The notes below the pieces were generated by a model. That model had not been told where the DNA came from. It was given only the letters and a program-made list of their open reading frames with translations, and searched no databases. 64,000 nucleotides of DNA, taken from the NCBI GenBank assembly GCA_937905985.1, contig CALCWC010000088.1, forward strand, positions 1-64,000. The letters run 5' to 3'. The translations under genes and the position numbers were made by a program. Positions 22,968 through 31,796 of this stretch are shown piece after piece. The number at the start of each line of letters is the position of its first letter. Positions within the stretch are counted from its first letter, which is position 1. This DNA is from an uncultured Verrucomicrobiales bacterium (GTDB taxonomy: Bacteria; Verrucomicrobiota; Verrucomicrobiia; Verrucomicrobiales; Akkermansiaceae).

Positions 22968-24815
22968 ATGAAGACCGGATACATACACAAGATTTGCCTG
23001 GCGCTTGCGTGCGCGCTGGGAACCGCCTCCGCGGCCGAGCTCAACTTCTACACGCAGAGCCCAGAGGAAATATGCGCCGCCGACTGGCATTCCCAGTTGG
23101 CCAAGCAGCATGCGCTAACCTCGCTCGCGATTATTCGATGCATGGAGCCCGGGCAAAACCTCTCGGAGGAAGAAAGCGTGAAACTGGCGCTAATACTGGC
23201 GCGCGAATCCACACCGGAAGGCTCCCTGTCTCCCATTCTCCCGCTGTATCTGTATTGCGGCTCGCAGATGAAGGACGCCACCCCGCAGGAGCGGCTGCAA
23301 TGGTTGGAAAGCCGCTTCAAGCCCTACCTCAGCACAGACAATGGCTCCGCCCATGTCGGGCTGGCCGCACTTGCCGCGCAGTGCGGACAGGATCCCATGC
23401 CGCACCTGAAGGCATCCGCGGCAGCCGGGCAGCTCCAGGGCCTTGTGGGCTATGCCTCCCGGTGCTGCATGGTCATGCTCAACAATGCCGACGAGATGCA
23501 AAGGTGCCTGGTGGCCGCCGCGCCCAAGATGGTGAATGCTACGGTTGGCAATGGGCTGCGCGCCAATATGCTCATGAACATGGCGGAAAGCTGCGAGATG
23601 AAGGGCGGCGCCTTCGATGCCCTGCGCGGCCCGTGCCTGGCCTGGGCTTACGGCGTGTATGACAAGGATGATGAATACGCCTACCTGCTGCCTGCATATT
23701 ACGAGAATTGGGATGGCCTGTACTGGAGATACTGCGCCTTTATGCGCCTGGCCAAGCTCTCCCCCTCCGTGTACTCGTATAAGCATTTGGCCAAAATGTC
23801 CGAGGAAATGGGGCAGACCGAACAGGCGGAAATGCTTCATGTCCTGGCAGAGCGTTCCGGCTACCAGGAAGGAAAGGACTACCTGCATGATTTCCCCCAT
23901 GGATGTGCCGACTCAACCACAAATATTGTCCTCGACCCCAAGGGGTTGGACAAGCATGACCGCGAGCTGCTCACCGCCGGTGTCCGCAACGCATTGTGCT
24001 CCAAGCAAAAGGGTACGACCGGTGATTCTGGAGAAGTAAACAGCGCGGGGTTCGTTGAATTGCTCACCGAATTGGGATTGGGATTGCTGCTGGAGGATGA
24101 AGACCGGGACTCGAAGGAATCCCTGCTCCGGCAGATTGAGGACATGAAAGCGAAATGCACCGAGAAGAATGCCGGCGAGGTCTACCTCTTTATCTATAAG
24201 GCCTATCAGCGCTTGGGCGACAACATCAAAGCCATGGACTACCTGATGAAGTCCGCCGACGAGGGGAACGGCGAGGCCCTCTGCGAATTGGCCAAGCAGG
24301 CAGGCCCCACCAGCGAGGAATACGAATACATGATGTCACAGGCAGCGAGCGCCGGTTGCGGAGAGGCTGCCTTCCTGATGTTCAACATTGCCACGGAACA
24401 TCCGGAGAAGGTGAATGATGCAGCATCGGCGGCCGTTCAATCCTTGGGTGCGGCATTGGCGGGAAACTATGCCCCGGCGTGCGACTACGCCGCGGAAAAG
24501 GAGAAGGACAACCCGTCCGCAGTCCTGCTGGCGCGCGCCATGGCCGCCGCGAACTGCGGGGACCGCATTCCCGCGCTGGATGCCGCCCTGGCGGACTACG
24601 CCAAGGCCCACCCGGAGACACAGGCGGTGGTGCGCGCCATCAGGACAACCATTCTCGCCGGCATGGGTAGCTATAATTTCAAGGAAGCCGCGCAAGCCAG
24701 CCTCGCCTTGGAAACCCTGCGCGGCCTGCTGAAGGAATACGGCATGCCCGCCGAGGAAATCCAAGCCCGCACCAAAGTGCTGGATGAGGGTATCAAGGAG
24801 CATTTCAAAAAGTAA
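22968..24815 (+). CDS. Secreted Sel1/TPR-like repeat protein
   Basis: The 615-residue product starts MKTGYIHKICLALACALGTASAA, a signal peptide ending in an AxA site. An ATG-like start 57 bp upstream would overlap the promoter and is rejected. The mature protein is alpha-helical with Sel1-like units, clearest at residues ~420-480: AYQRLGDNIKAMDYLMKSADEGN, then EALCELAKQ and MMSQAASAGCGEAAFLMF. Sel1 repeats mediate protein-protein contacts. The signal-peptide DNA is identical over 40 bp to that of the next gene. It shares its promoter motif with the Rhs genes and the membrane/Sel1 pair at 55151. Confidence 0.75.
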   Translation: MKTGYIHKICLALACALGTASAAELNFYTQSPEEICAADWHSQLAKQHALTSLAIIRCMEPGQNLSEEESVKLALILARESTPEGSLSPILPLYLYCGSQMKDATPQERLQWLESRFKPYLSTDNGSAHVGLAALAAQCGQDPMPHLKASAAAGQLQGLVGYASRCCMVMLNNADEMQRCLVAAAPKMVNATVGNGLRANMLMNMAESCEMKGGAFDALRGPCLAWAYGVYDKDDEYAYLLPAYYENWDGLYWRYCAFMRLAKLSPSVYSYKHLAKMSEEMGQTEQAEMLHVLAERSGYQEGKDYLHDFPHGCADSTTNIVLDPKGLDKHDRELLTAGVRNALCSKQKGTTGDSGEVNSAGFVELLTELGLGLLLEDEDRDSKESLLRQIEDMKAKCTEKNAGEVYLFIYKAYQRLGDNIKAMDYLMKSADEGNGEALCELAKQAGPTSEEYEYMMSQAASAGCGEAAFLMFNIATEHPEKVNDAASAAVQSLGAALAGNYAPACDYAAEKEKDNPSAVLLARAMAAANCGDRIPALDAALADYAKAHPETQAVVRAIRTTILAGMGSYNFKEAAQASLALETLRGLLKEYGMPAEEIQARTKVLDEGIKEHFKK

Positions 24816-24846
24816 GCGTCCCCGTAACGTGCCCCCTCTCCATACC

Positions 24847-25386
24847 ATGAAGAGCAACATACACAAGATTTGCCTGGCGCTTGCGTGCGCGCTGGGCACA
24901 GCCACCGCTGTCGAGAATGCCCCGGCTGCCGACACCTCAACTTCAGCCGTACAGGCCGCCCCAGAAACGGAATCGCCGGTCATTCAGGTAGCCCTGGCCA
25001 TTGAAAGGCACGCCGCCAACCCCGCCATCCAAACAACCGCCGCGGCGGACGATGAGAAATTCCACAAGCTGGCAGAGGCCGAAATCAGCAAGCTCGCCAC
25101 CCCGGAATCCCTGTTTGCCTTGGCGGTGCTCCTCTACGACGGCTACCGAGAATTCTTTGGAACCCCGTTTGACCGACACATGTTCGCTGCGCAGAAAATG
25201 GCCGTCATTCATCTGGCCCGCTTGGGCACCGAGGAGGCCTACAGCTATTTCAAAGCCCTGAAAAGCCTACACGGGCGCGACGGTGCCGGTTCCATGCAAT
25301 TCCGGGTTTTGGAATTCCGCCATTTCAAGCAATATTCCGACGACCCCAAGGTCATCAACGCGAAATCCGACAAGGAGTTCATCTAA
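24847..25386 (+). CDS. Secreted hypothetical protein with duplicated signal peptide
   Basis: The product is 179 residues starting MKSNIHKICLALACALGTA, the same signal peptide as the upstream gene. The Met at 24847 is chosen because the longer frame begins inside that gene. The mature part is Ala/Thr-rich at first (ENAPAADTSTSAVQAAPETE), then helical (KLAEAEISKLATPESLFALAVLLYDG, a Sel1/TPR-like helix; LARLGTEEAYSYFKAL). It is probably a short relative of its neighbour, 31 bp downstream and in the same transcript. Confidence 0.65.
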   Translation: MKSNIHKICLALACALGTATAVENAPAADTSTSAVQAAPETESPVIQVALAIERHAANPAIQTTAAADDEKFHKLAEAEISKLATPESLFALAVLLYDGYREFFGTPFDRHMFAAQKMAVIHLARLGTEEAYSYFKALKSLHGRDGAGSMQFRVLEFRHFKQYSDDPKVINAKSDKEFI

Positions 25387-25403
25387 CACATTCCCAAAGT
25401 GCC

Positions 25404-25458
25404 AAACGCGCCGTTGTCACACTTCCATCCGGCAGCGGGCCGGGAACGCGGCGCGTTT
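25404..25458. repeat. 10-bp inverted repeat between convergent genes
   Basis: AAACGCGCCG (25404-25413) and CGGCGCGTTT (25449-25458) are perfect complements with a 35-nt loop, in the gap where the secreted-protein gene and mntP converge. It may serve as a two-way terminator, but no long T-run is present. Confidence 0.45.
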
Positions 25459-25460
25459 CC

Positions 25461-26036
25461 TCACTGCCACAGCTGCCAGATGCCCAGGGCCATCAGCAGG
25501 ATACCCGCCGCGCACTCCAATAGGCGGGTGGGCAAATGGCGGAGCACGCGCGTGGAGTGGAACGCTGCCAGCGAGCATACAAACGTCACCGCGCCGATGA
25601 TGGCCACATTCATCAGCAGGCCGGGAATGCCGGGGCATACGCCGCCAATGCCGCCCAACGCCATGCACACGCCGACGGCGAGGGCGTCTATGCTGGTGGC
25701 CACGCCCACCAGGACGAGCGCCCATAGGCTGAGCGGGGATTCAGACATGCGGGATGGCTCATCGTCATCCCCGCGCAGGGTCTGGAGAATCACACTGCCA
25801 CCCAGCAGCAGGAACACGGCGCACACAATCCACGGGGCCCAGGTTTCCACCAGCCCGCTCACTGCCTCGCCTCCCGCGTAGCCTATCAACGGCATCACCG
25901 CCTGGAACACGCCCACGCTCAGCGCCAGCCATAGCGACGCCGATGCGCGGTGCACCCGCAGCACCAACCCGTAAGAGAAGGAGTACACCGTGGCGTCCAC
26001 CGCCAAGGCCAGCGCAATGAGAAAGACCTCCAGCAC
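25461..26036 (-). CDS. mntP: MntP family manganese efflux pump
   Basis: MntP exports excess Mn2+ across the inner membrane. The 191-residue protein has two halves of three transmembrane helices each. The paired acidic motifs are AVDATVYSFSYG near the N-terminus and SIDALAVGVCMAL in the second half. Loop DDDEPSRMSE separates them. Its start lies 22 bp after the lpxC-fabZ stop, so it rides on that transcript. No yybP-ykoY manganese riboswitch fits into this gap. The C-terminal CAAGILLMALGIWQL helix is typical. Confidence 0.85.
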   Translation of the reverse strand: MLEVFLIALALAVDATVYSFSYGLVLRVHRASASLWLALSVGVFQAVMPLIGYAGGEAVSGLVETWAPWIVCAVFLLLGGSVILQTLRGDDDEPSRMSESPLSLWALVLVGVATSIDALAVGVCMALGGIGGVCPGIPGLLMNVAIIGAVTFVCSLAAFHSTRVLRHLPTRLLECAAGILLMALGIWQLWQ

Positions 26037-26058
26037 CTCGTACGGAAGATGAATGGAA

Positions 26059-27375
26059 TCAGGCGTCGGCCACCATGAACTTCAGCTCGGCCTCGCAGGC
26101 AACCTCGTCGCCCACCAGGCAGCGGCCCGTGGCCACGCCGATGGCTCCGCGGATCTTGGTGAGCTCCATTTCGATGGTGAGGACATCACCCGGCACGACG
26201 GGACGGCGCCACTTCACCTTGTCACAGCTCATGAAGTAGCCAATCTTTCCGGCGTTTTCCGGGATGCGGAGCATGAGGATGGAAGCCACCTGTGCCATGG
26301 CCTCCACCTGTAGCACGCCGGGCATGACCGGGCGGTTCGGGAAATGGCCCTTGAAGTAGGGCTCGTTGATGGAAACGTTCTTCTGGCCGATGCACTTGTG
26401 CTCCCCTTCAAAGCCGATGATGCGGTCCACCATCAGGAACGGGTAGCGGTGCGGCAGGATGTTGAGCACGTCCGTGATGTCCATCACGGCGTCGCCCGTG
26501 GGGATTTCCACGGCCTTGGGGCGCATGGCCACCATGCTCTGGTAGAGCTTCTGCAGTTTGCCTGCCATCTGCGTGTTCACGCCGTGACCCGGCATGACGG
26601 CAATCACGTGGCCCAGGATGCGGTGCCCGTTGAGAATGAGGTCGCCAATCATGTCCATGGTCTTGTGGCGGGCGCACTCGTTGGGGAAGCGCAAGCCACC
26701 CGCGCAGATGAACTCATCCCCCTTGATGACAATGGCGTTGTCCAGCGTGCCACCCTGGATAAGGCCCTTCTCCAGCAGCGGCTGGATGTCCTCGTAGAAG
26801 CAGAATGTGCGCGCCGTGGAAAGCTCCTTCTCATATGTTTCCGGGGTGATGACGGAATCGAAGTACTGGGTGACACGGCCGCCGGGGCCGACCGCCGTCA
26901 CGGACACGCGGAACTCGTTGGAGGGCATGATGACAATCACGGAGCCTCCCTTGGTCTCCACCTTCACGGGCTCGCGGATCTGCCACACCGTGCAGGGGGC
27001 ATCCTGCTCCACCACGCCGGCCTTTTTGATGAGCTTGACGTACGGGGAGGCGGAACCGTCGCCGATGGGCGGCTCGTTGGCATCCATCTCGATAATGGCG
27101 TTGTCCACCCCCATGCCCGTGAGCGCAGAAAGGATGTGCTCCACCGTGTGCACCTTCACAGAGCCCTCCGCCAGCGTGGTGGCGCGCTCCACTGTCTGCA
27201 CGCGGTCGGCGGACGCCGGGATGAACGGCTTGTCCGGCAGGTCGATGCGGCGGAAACGCAGGCCCGTGTTGGGCTCCGCGGGCTTGATGGTGAGCTTGAC
27301 AGGCTTCCCGGTATGCAGGGACGTACCTGCAATGGAGGCGCTTTTGGCGAGTGTCCTTTGCTTGAGTGTTGCCAT
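26059..27375 (-). CDS. lpxC-fabZ: Fused LpxC deacetylase and FabZ dehydratase
   Basis: The 438-residue fusion joins the committed lipid A enzyme (UDP-3-O-acyl-GlcNAc deacetylase) to 3-hydroxyacyl-ACP dehydratase. The LpxC part (about 1-285) has zinc ligands His80 in VHTVEHIL and His237/Asp241 in ECARHKTMDMIGDL, plus GTSLHTGKPV. The FabZ part (about 295-438) has LPHRYPFLMVDRI, catalytic His344 in YFKGHFPNRPVMPG and Glu358 in VEAMAQV. Such fusions are known in Bacteroidota and Verrucomicrobiota and link outer membrane lipid A to fatty acid supply. A TAGAAT -10 box lies 9 bp before the ATG. mntP follows. Confidence 0.97.
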   Translation of the reverse strand: MATLKQRTLAKSASIAGTSLHTGKPVKLTIKPAEPNTGLRFRRIDLPDKPFIPASADRVQTVERATTLAEGSVKVHTVEHILSALTGMGVDNAIIEMDANEPPIGDGSASPYVKLIKKAGVVEQDAPCTVWQIREPVKVETKGGSVIVIMPSNEFRVSVTAVGPGGRVTQYFDSVITPETYEKELSTARTFCFYEDIQPLLEKGLIQGGTLDNAIVIKGDEFICAGGLRFPNECARHKTMDMIGDLILNGHRILGHVIAVMPGHGVNTQMAGKLQKLYQSMVAMRPKAVEIPTGDAVMDITDVLNILPHRYPFLMVDRIIGFEGEHKCIGQKNVSINEPYFKGHFPNRPVMPGVLQVEAMAQVASILMLRIPENAGKIGYFMSCDKVKWRRPVVPGDVLTIEMELTKIRGAIGVATGRCLVGDEVACEAELKFMVADA

Positions 27376-27474
27376 ACGCGCCTTATTCTACACCCCCTGC
27401 CCCCGCATGAAAAGCAGAAAATGTAGAGCCCTGATTTGAAAAAAATCAACGCAACGCGCGCCTGTTCGCTTTCA

Positions 27475-29220
27475 TCACGCCCACTCCAGGAGAAGGGCTG
27501 TTCCGGCGGGGACGGTGACGGGGAGGCCGGAGGCGTCCAATTCCTCTGCCGTGGCGGCAAGCGGTGCAGCGGCAGGCTCCAAGAGGTTGCGGAAGGTTTG
27601 CACGCCGGGCTTCTTGGCACACCATGCGAGCGCGTTCTCCGGGATGTGGATGCTGGTGGTGAAATCCTGCGAGGGATGAAGGTTGCACACCACCAGGACG
27701 GTAGACTTGGCCTTGCGGTAGTGGCGAAGGAAGGCGTACAGGTAATGGCCGGAGGCGGCATCTCCCGTGTCTCTGCCGAAGTTCGGCGTCTCCTGGTTGG
27801 CCCAGTTGAGGCCGTAGAAACCGCCCTTGGCGAGGGCTGGATGTTGGAGCATGGGCAGCAGAGCGGCGGTGTAGCCGCGCAGGGCGCGTTCGGCTTCCGT
27901 CATGCCGTAGCCATCGAATTTCCCACCCGCGGTCCAGTGCTGGAAGTGCGGGAGGGAGGTGTAGTCGAAGATGCTGGTGCGGCCGTTGTCGCCACCGAAG
28001 CCGCCGGGACCGGAGGCGTCCTCCCCGCATTCCTGGCCGTTGTAGATGAGCACGGGGCAAGCGGTGGAGGCATACTGGGCGGCCATGAGGGCGCGTGTGA
28101 CGGCGGCACCCTGCCCGTTCCAGGCAGAAGGTGCGGCCAGGCGCTGCTCATCGTGGTTCTCCAGATAGCGCACGCCGCGCAGGTAGGATTTGAGGGAATC
28201 GTGGTTGCAGGCATCCAGGTCGTTCGCCCAGCCGCCGCGTTCGTAGAGACCGCGCAGCGCATCGTAGGACGGGCTGTCGTACACGGCATTGAAGCCCGCG
28301 TAGAGCAGTACATCGTGAACATCGCCCTCGGTGAGCTTCATGTGGTCGTTGTAGCCCTCCGCCATGAAGAACACCCCCTCGTCGCGGAGGCGGGCGCGAG
28401 CGATGAGCCAGCGCCAGAACGGGGCGGGCACCATGTGGGCCATATCGCAGCGGAATCCGCCCACGCCCATCTTCTGCCAGTAGGCGAGCACTTCGTTCAT
28501 GATGCGCCACACGCGCGGCTCCTGCCCCGGTGCGGGAAGTATCCACTGCACGCCGGAGGCTCCCTGCCGGTAGTCGCAGCCGTAGTTGAGCTTCACGGTC
28601 TCGTACCAGTCGCACTCGCCGGGGGGCCAGGTTTCCGCGTTGTTGCCCGTCACGCGGCCGCGGCCGTGCTCCGGCTCAAAGCCGCCCTGCGGCAGCTGCA
28701 GTTCACGGTCGCTGTTCTGCGGATGGAGGTAGAAGAAAGCGTTGTCGCGGGAGAAGAACACGCCCGTGTTGTCCCCTTCCCCGAAGCTGCTGTCGGGCTT
28801 CACGGTGGAGCGGTAGCAGCGGGAGACGTGGTTGGGAATGAAATCCATGAGCGGCACCATGCCGTGGCGGCGGCACCGCTCCAGCAAATCCGCATACTCC
28901 CGCAGGCGGTTCCCTGGGTCCTCCGCCAGGTCGGGGTCCACGTCAAAGTAGTCCGTAACGGCATAGGGACTGCCGGCAATCCCCTTCACCACGCAGGCGG
29001 GGTCGGCAGGCAGCCCGGGATGCGCGGTCTGGGTGGCGTGGCGCAGCACGCCCGTGAACCACACGTGCGTGACCCCCATGCGGGCGAGGGCGTCCAGCGC
29101 GGCATCGTTCACCCCGGCGAAGGTGCCGCAACCGTTGGTTTCACGGCTACCCCAGGGCTTGCCCCCGATGGTGTGGTTGGAGAAATGCCGTACAAACAGT
29201 TGATATATCACTGGCCGCAT
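27475..29220 (-). CDS. GH13 alpha-amylase family enzyme
   Basis: The 581-residue product, without a signal peptide, begins MRPVIYQLFVRHF like many GH13 barrels. Conserved regions are DFIPNHVSR, GGFRCDMAHMVP (nucleophile Asp), FMAEGYND (acid/base Glu) and YLENHDEQRL (third carboxylate), followed by a beta-rich C-terminal domain. It should act on alpha-glucans inside the cell, for example glycogen or maltodextrin breakdown, but the exact specificity (amylase, glucosidase, maltosyltransferase) is not resolvable. It follows the TraB-like gene by 19 bp and is probably co-transcribed. Confidence 0.88.
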   Translation of the reverse strand: MRPVIYQLFVRHFSNHTIGGKPWGSRETNGCGTFAGVNDAALDALARMGVTHVWFTGVLRHATQTAHPGLPADPACVVKGIAGSPYAVTDYFDVDPDLAEDPGNRLREYADLLERCRRHGMVPLMDFIPNHVSRCYRSTVKPDSSFGEGDNTGVFFSRDNAFFYLHPQNSDRELQLPQGGFEPEHGRGRVTGNNAETWPPGECDWYETVKLNYGCDYRQGASGVQWILPAPGQEPRVWRIMNEVLAYWQKMGVGGFRCDMAHMVPAPFWRWLIARARLRDEGVFFMAEGYNDHMKLTEGDVHDVLLYAGFNAVYDSPSYDALRGLYERGGWANDLDACNHDSLKSYLRGVRYLENHDEQRLAAPSAWNGQGAAVTRALMAAQYASTACPVLIYNGQECGEDASGPGGFGGDNGRTSIFDYTSLPHFQHWTAGGKFDGYGMTEAERALRGYTAALLPMLQHPALAKGGFYGLNWANQETPNFGRDTGDAASGHYLYAFLRHYRKAKSTVLVVCNLHPSQDFTTSIHIPENALAWCAKKPGVQTFRNLLEPAAAPLAATAEELDASGLPVTVPAGTALLLEWA

Positions 29221-29239
29221 GGGAGGTGTCGGGGATGGG

Positions 29240-30244
29240 TTAGGCCGCTGCAGGAACAGGGGCGGGTTCGGGAGCTTCTTGGGGCGCGGGGGCTGGCTGC
29301 GCGGGGGCGGGTACCGAGGAAATGGAGGAGATGGCTTTCAGCCACTCCACCTTCTGCAGGGTGTAGCCCATCTTCTTCAAGCGCTCGTCCATGTCGCGCA
29401 GGTGCATGGCTCCGTAAAAGATGGCCACGCGTTTCACCTCCGGCTGCTTGAACACGCCCTCCAGCACCTCAAAGCACTTGCTGTTGCGCGTCACCACGAT
29501 GCTGGACTGCTCCATCACGGAATCAGATTGCGAGCTCTTGGCGAGCGACTCCATCATCATGCGCTTGTATTGCCTGGGATCCGGGTTCAGCAGGGTCATG
29601 AGATCCAGTTCCCCCAAGTTGCTGATCATGCTCTTCACGATGAGCCCCAGCCAGGATTCGCCGCGGTCCTGCATGGCCTTGCTGAGCTCCTCCTGGGTGA
29701 CATCCGCAAACACGAAGTTCTCCTTGCCGTAGTCGATGCCCTCCGCCTGCATCTGCAGGTTCATCTGGGTGGAGATGGAATCATACAGGAAATTCAGCAC
29801 AAAACCGAGGATGGAATCCTCCTTGCGCTCCTTCATTTCCCCGCTCAGCTTCTCATACTCCGCCTTCTCCTCATCCGTGGCGGTGCCGCCTTCCACCTTG
29901 CGCTTCAATATCAGCATGCGCGGCAGGTCCCCGCCGTCCACCATCTCGTAGAGCACCTTGTCGTATGTGGCGAAACGGTTGTTCAAGTCTGCGTAATAAG
30001 ACGGATCCGCAATGTGGATGGCACCCACCAAATCCACCTGGTGTCCCTGGCCATCCGCATAGGTGGCGAGCGGCACCTCAAGCACATCCTCACGCGCCAT
30101 ACCGGACGGAGCCGAGGCCAATTGACATGTGCTCATGCGCACCAGTTCTGCGGGGTATGTTTCCTCCTGGGCGGCAAGCGGCGCGGCAAACAGCCCTACA
30201 GCGGCGCACAGGACCACGGCATACGATGAAATATGGAACGTCAT
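29240..30244 (-). CDS. TraB/GumN (Tiki-like) family exported protein
   Basis: The 334-residue product has a signal peptide (VVLCAAVGLFAAPLAAQ). The family hallmarks are VDLVGAIHIADPSYYADLN with a metal-binding-type His, then KVLYEMVDGG, and near the end VAIFYGAMHLRDMDERL, the second His motif. Relatives such as eukaryotic Tiki are metal-dependent proteases, while bacterial roles are unclear. The C-terminus is a Pro/Ala-rich tail (APAPQEAPEPAPVPAAA). The promoter TTGACC, 18 bp, TATAGT lies 9 bp before the ATG. The GH13 gene follows in the same direction. Confidence 0.8.
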   Translation of the reverse strand: MTFHISSYAVVLCAAVGLFAAPLAAQEETYPAELVRMSTCQLASAPSGMAREDVLEVPLATYADGQGHQVDLVGAIHIADPSYYADLNNRFATYDKVLYEMVDGGDLPRMLILKRKVEGGTATDEEKAEYEKLSGEMKERKEDSILGFVLNFLYDSISTQMNLQMQAEGIDYGKENFVFADVTQEELSKAMQDRGESWLGLIVKSMISNLGELDLMTLLNPDPRQYKRMMMESLAKSSQSDSVMEQSSIVVTRNSKCFEVLEGVFKQPEVKRVAIFYGAMHLRDMDERLKKMGYTLQKVEWLKAISSISSVPAPAQPAPAPQEAPEPAPVPAAA

Positions 30245-30336
30245 AGCGTATACACTATACTACCCTGCCCGCCTCCGGGTCAAGCTTTTCCCGATTTCCT
30301 GCATGCGTAAAATTTGCACCAAATTGTAAGAACCGC

Positions 30337-30365
30337 TTGACACAACGGACATTCCCATATATAAT
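30337..30365 (+). promoter_or_regulatory. nusA-infB-rbfA promoter
   Basis: TTGACA (30337-30342), 17 bp and TATAAT (30360-30365): a consensus promoter about 100 nt upstream of the nusA start. Confidence 0.9.
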
Positions 30366-30396
30366 GCGCGCGTACGAGTTCCGGTCTGACAGATTG

Positions 30397-30424
30397 GAGC
30401 GGGTCCTGAACCCGCTCTTTTTTT
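30397..30424 (+). terminator. Attenuator-like terminator in the nusA leader
   Basis: GAGCGGGT and ACCCGCTC form an 8-bp stem with a 5-nt loop, followed by seven T residues, about 25 nt into the transcript and 46 nt before the nusA ATG. Placed between promoter and gene, it would stop most transcripts unless read through. NusA itself modulates such hairpins, so feedback control is plausible. Confidence 0.8.
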
Positions 30425-30470
30425 ATCGGACCCGACGCAAATACATTTAACAACAAAAACAGAAAAGACC

Positions 30471-31763
30471 ATGGCCACCACTGACATCACCGCGCTCATC
30501 GACTACTACGTTCGAGAAAAGGATCTGACCCGCGACCGCGTCATTCAGGCTCTCGAGGCTTCATTCCTCACCGCGTACTCCAAGATGGTACCGGGTGCAG
30601 ACCGCATCCAGAACATCCACGCTGTCATCAACACCCAGAAGGGCACGGTGAAAATCAAGGCGGACATGACCGTGGTCAACGATGAGGAGATGGCCGACAG
30701 CTTCAACGAGATTCCCCTGAGCACCGCCAAGCTCATCTGCGCCAAAACCAAGGCGGAGGAATGCAATCCCGGCGATGTCATCTCCGTCAACATCACCCCC
30801 AAGGACTTCGGCCGCATTGCCGTGCAGACCGCCCGCCAGACCATGCAGCAGCGCATCCGCAAGGCGGAGCAGGAAATGCTCGCAGACGTCTTCCGCGACC
30901 GCACCGGCGAGGTGGTGACCGGCACCGTTCGCCGCTACGACAAGGGCGACGTGATTGTGGAGGTGGACAAGTACGAAGGCGTTGTGCCGCAGCGCCAGCG
31001 CATCCCCGGTGAGGACTACAACAGCGGGGACAAGATGCGCTTCTACATTGTGGAGGTGCGCGACGGCGTGCGCGGCAACGAGCTTATCCTCTCCCGCAGC
31101 CATCCCAACCTCGTGAGGCGCCTCTTCGAAAACGAGGTGAGCGAGATTGGCGAGGGCCTCGTCAAGATCGTCAACATCGTCCGCGAGCCCGGATACCGCA
31201 CCAAGCTTGTGGTGCACAGCGACGACCCCAACGTGGACCCCATCGGCGCCTGCGTGGGCATGCGCGGCACGCGCGTCAAGAACGTGGTCAACGAGCTTAA
31301 CCACGAAAAGGTGGACATCCTGGAGTACACGGAGGACAAGGCCGCCATGGTTACGGATTCCCTGGCCCCCATCGAGCCCGTGAAGGTGAAGGTGGACAAG
31401 GAGGCCCGGGTGGTCACCGTGATTGTGGAGGACGACAAGGCGGCCGCCAAGGCCAAGGGCCGCAAGGGCCAGAACGTGCGCCTTACCGCCCGCCTTATCT
31501 CCACCCCGGATGAAAAATGGGATGTGCGCGTGGAGGCGCACGACGAGCAAGAAAGCACGCGCAGCAGCGCCCGGGAGGGTGCCGCCGAGCTGGTGCAGGT
31601 GCTCGGTATCACGAAAGAGCTTGCCGCCTCCATGGTGGCTGCCGGCTTCACCACGCTGCAGGGTATTGCAGAGTATGTGGAGAAGGGCGATCTGGTGGAC
31701 GCCCTTGGCATCAGCGAGGAAGAGGAGCAGGCTATCATTGAAAAGGCGAAGGCCAACTGCTGA
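30471..31763 (+). CDS. nusA: Transcription termination/antitermination factor NusA
   Basis: NusA binds RNA polymerase and nascent RNA to control pausing, termination and antitermination. The 430-residue protein has the N-terminal polymerase-binding domain (ITALIDYYVREKDLTRDRV). The S1 domain follows (GEVVTGTVRRYDKGDVIVEV) and then two KH domains (DPIGACVGMRGTRVKNVVNEL; KGRKGQNVRLTARL). A short helical tail contains a helix-hairpin-helix-like segment (LGITKELAASMVAAGFTTLQGI). It opens the nusA-infB-rbfA operon and may be autoregulated through the leader hairpin. Confidence 0.97.
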   Translation: MATTDITALIDYYVREKDLTRDRVIQALEASFLTAYSKMVPGADRIQNIHAVINTQKGTVKIKADMTVVNDEEMADSFNEIPLSTAKLICAKTKAEECNPGDVISVNITPKDFGRIAVQTARQTMQQRIRKAEQEMLADVFRDRTGEVVTGTVRRYDKGDVIVEVDKYEGVVPQRQRIPGEDYNSGDKMRFYIVEVRDGVRGNELILSRSHPNLVRRLFENEVSEIGEGLVKIVNIVREPGYRTKLVVHSDDPNVDPIGACVGMRGTRVKNVVNELNHEKVDILEYTEDKAAMVTDSLAPIEPVKVKVDKEARVVTVIVEDDKAAAKAKGRKGQNVRLTARLISTPDEKWDVRVEAHDEQESTRSSAREGAAELVQVLGITKELAASMVAAGFTTLQGIAEYVEKGDLVDALGISEEEEQAIIEKAKANC

Positions 31764-31796
31764 CACCAACAAACCCAACAACAACTCATTTGACAC

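Noticed and set aside
25800..26060. A yybP-ykoY manganese riboswitch ahead of mntP was looked for.
   Set aside because: Only 22 bp separate the lpxC-fabZ stop from the mntP start, so there is no room for one.
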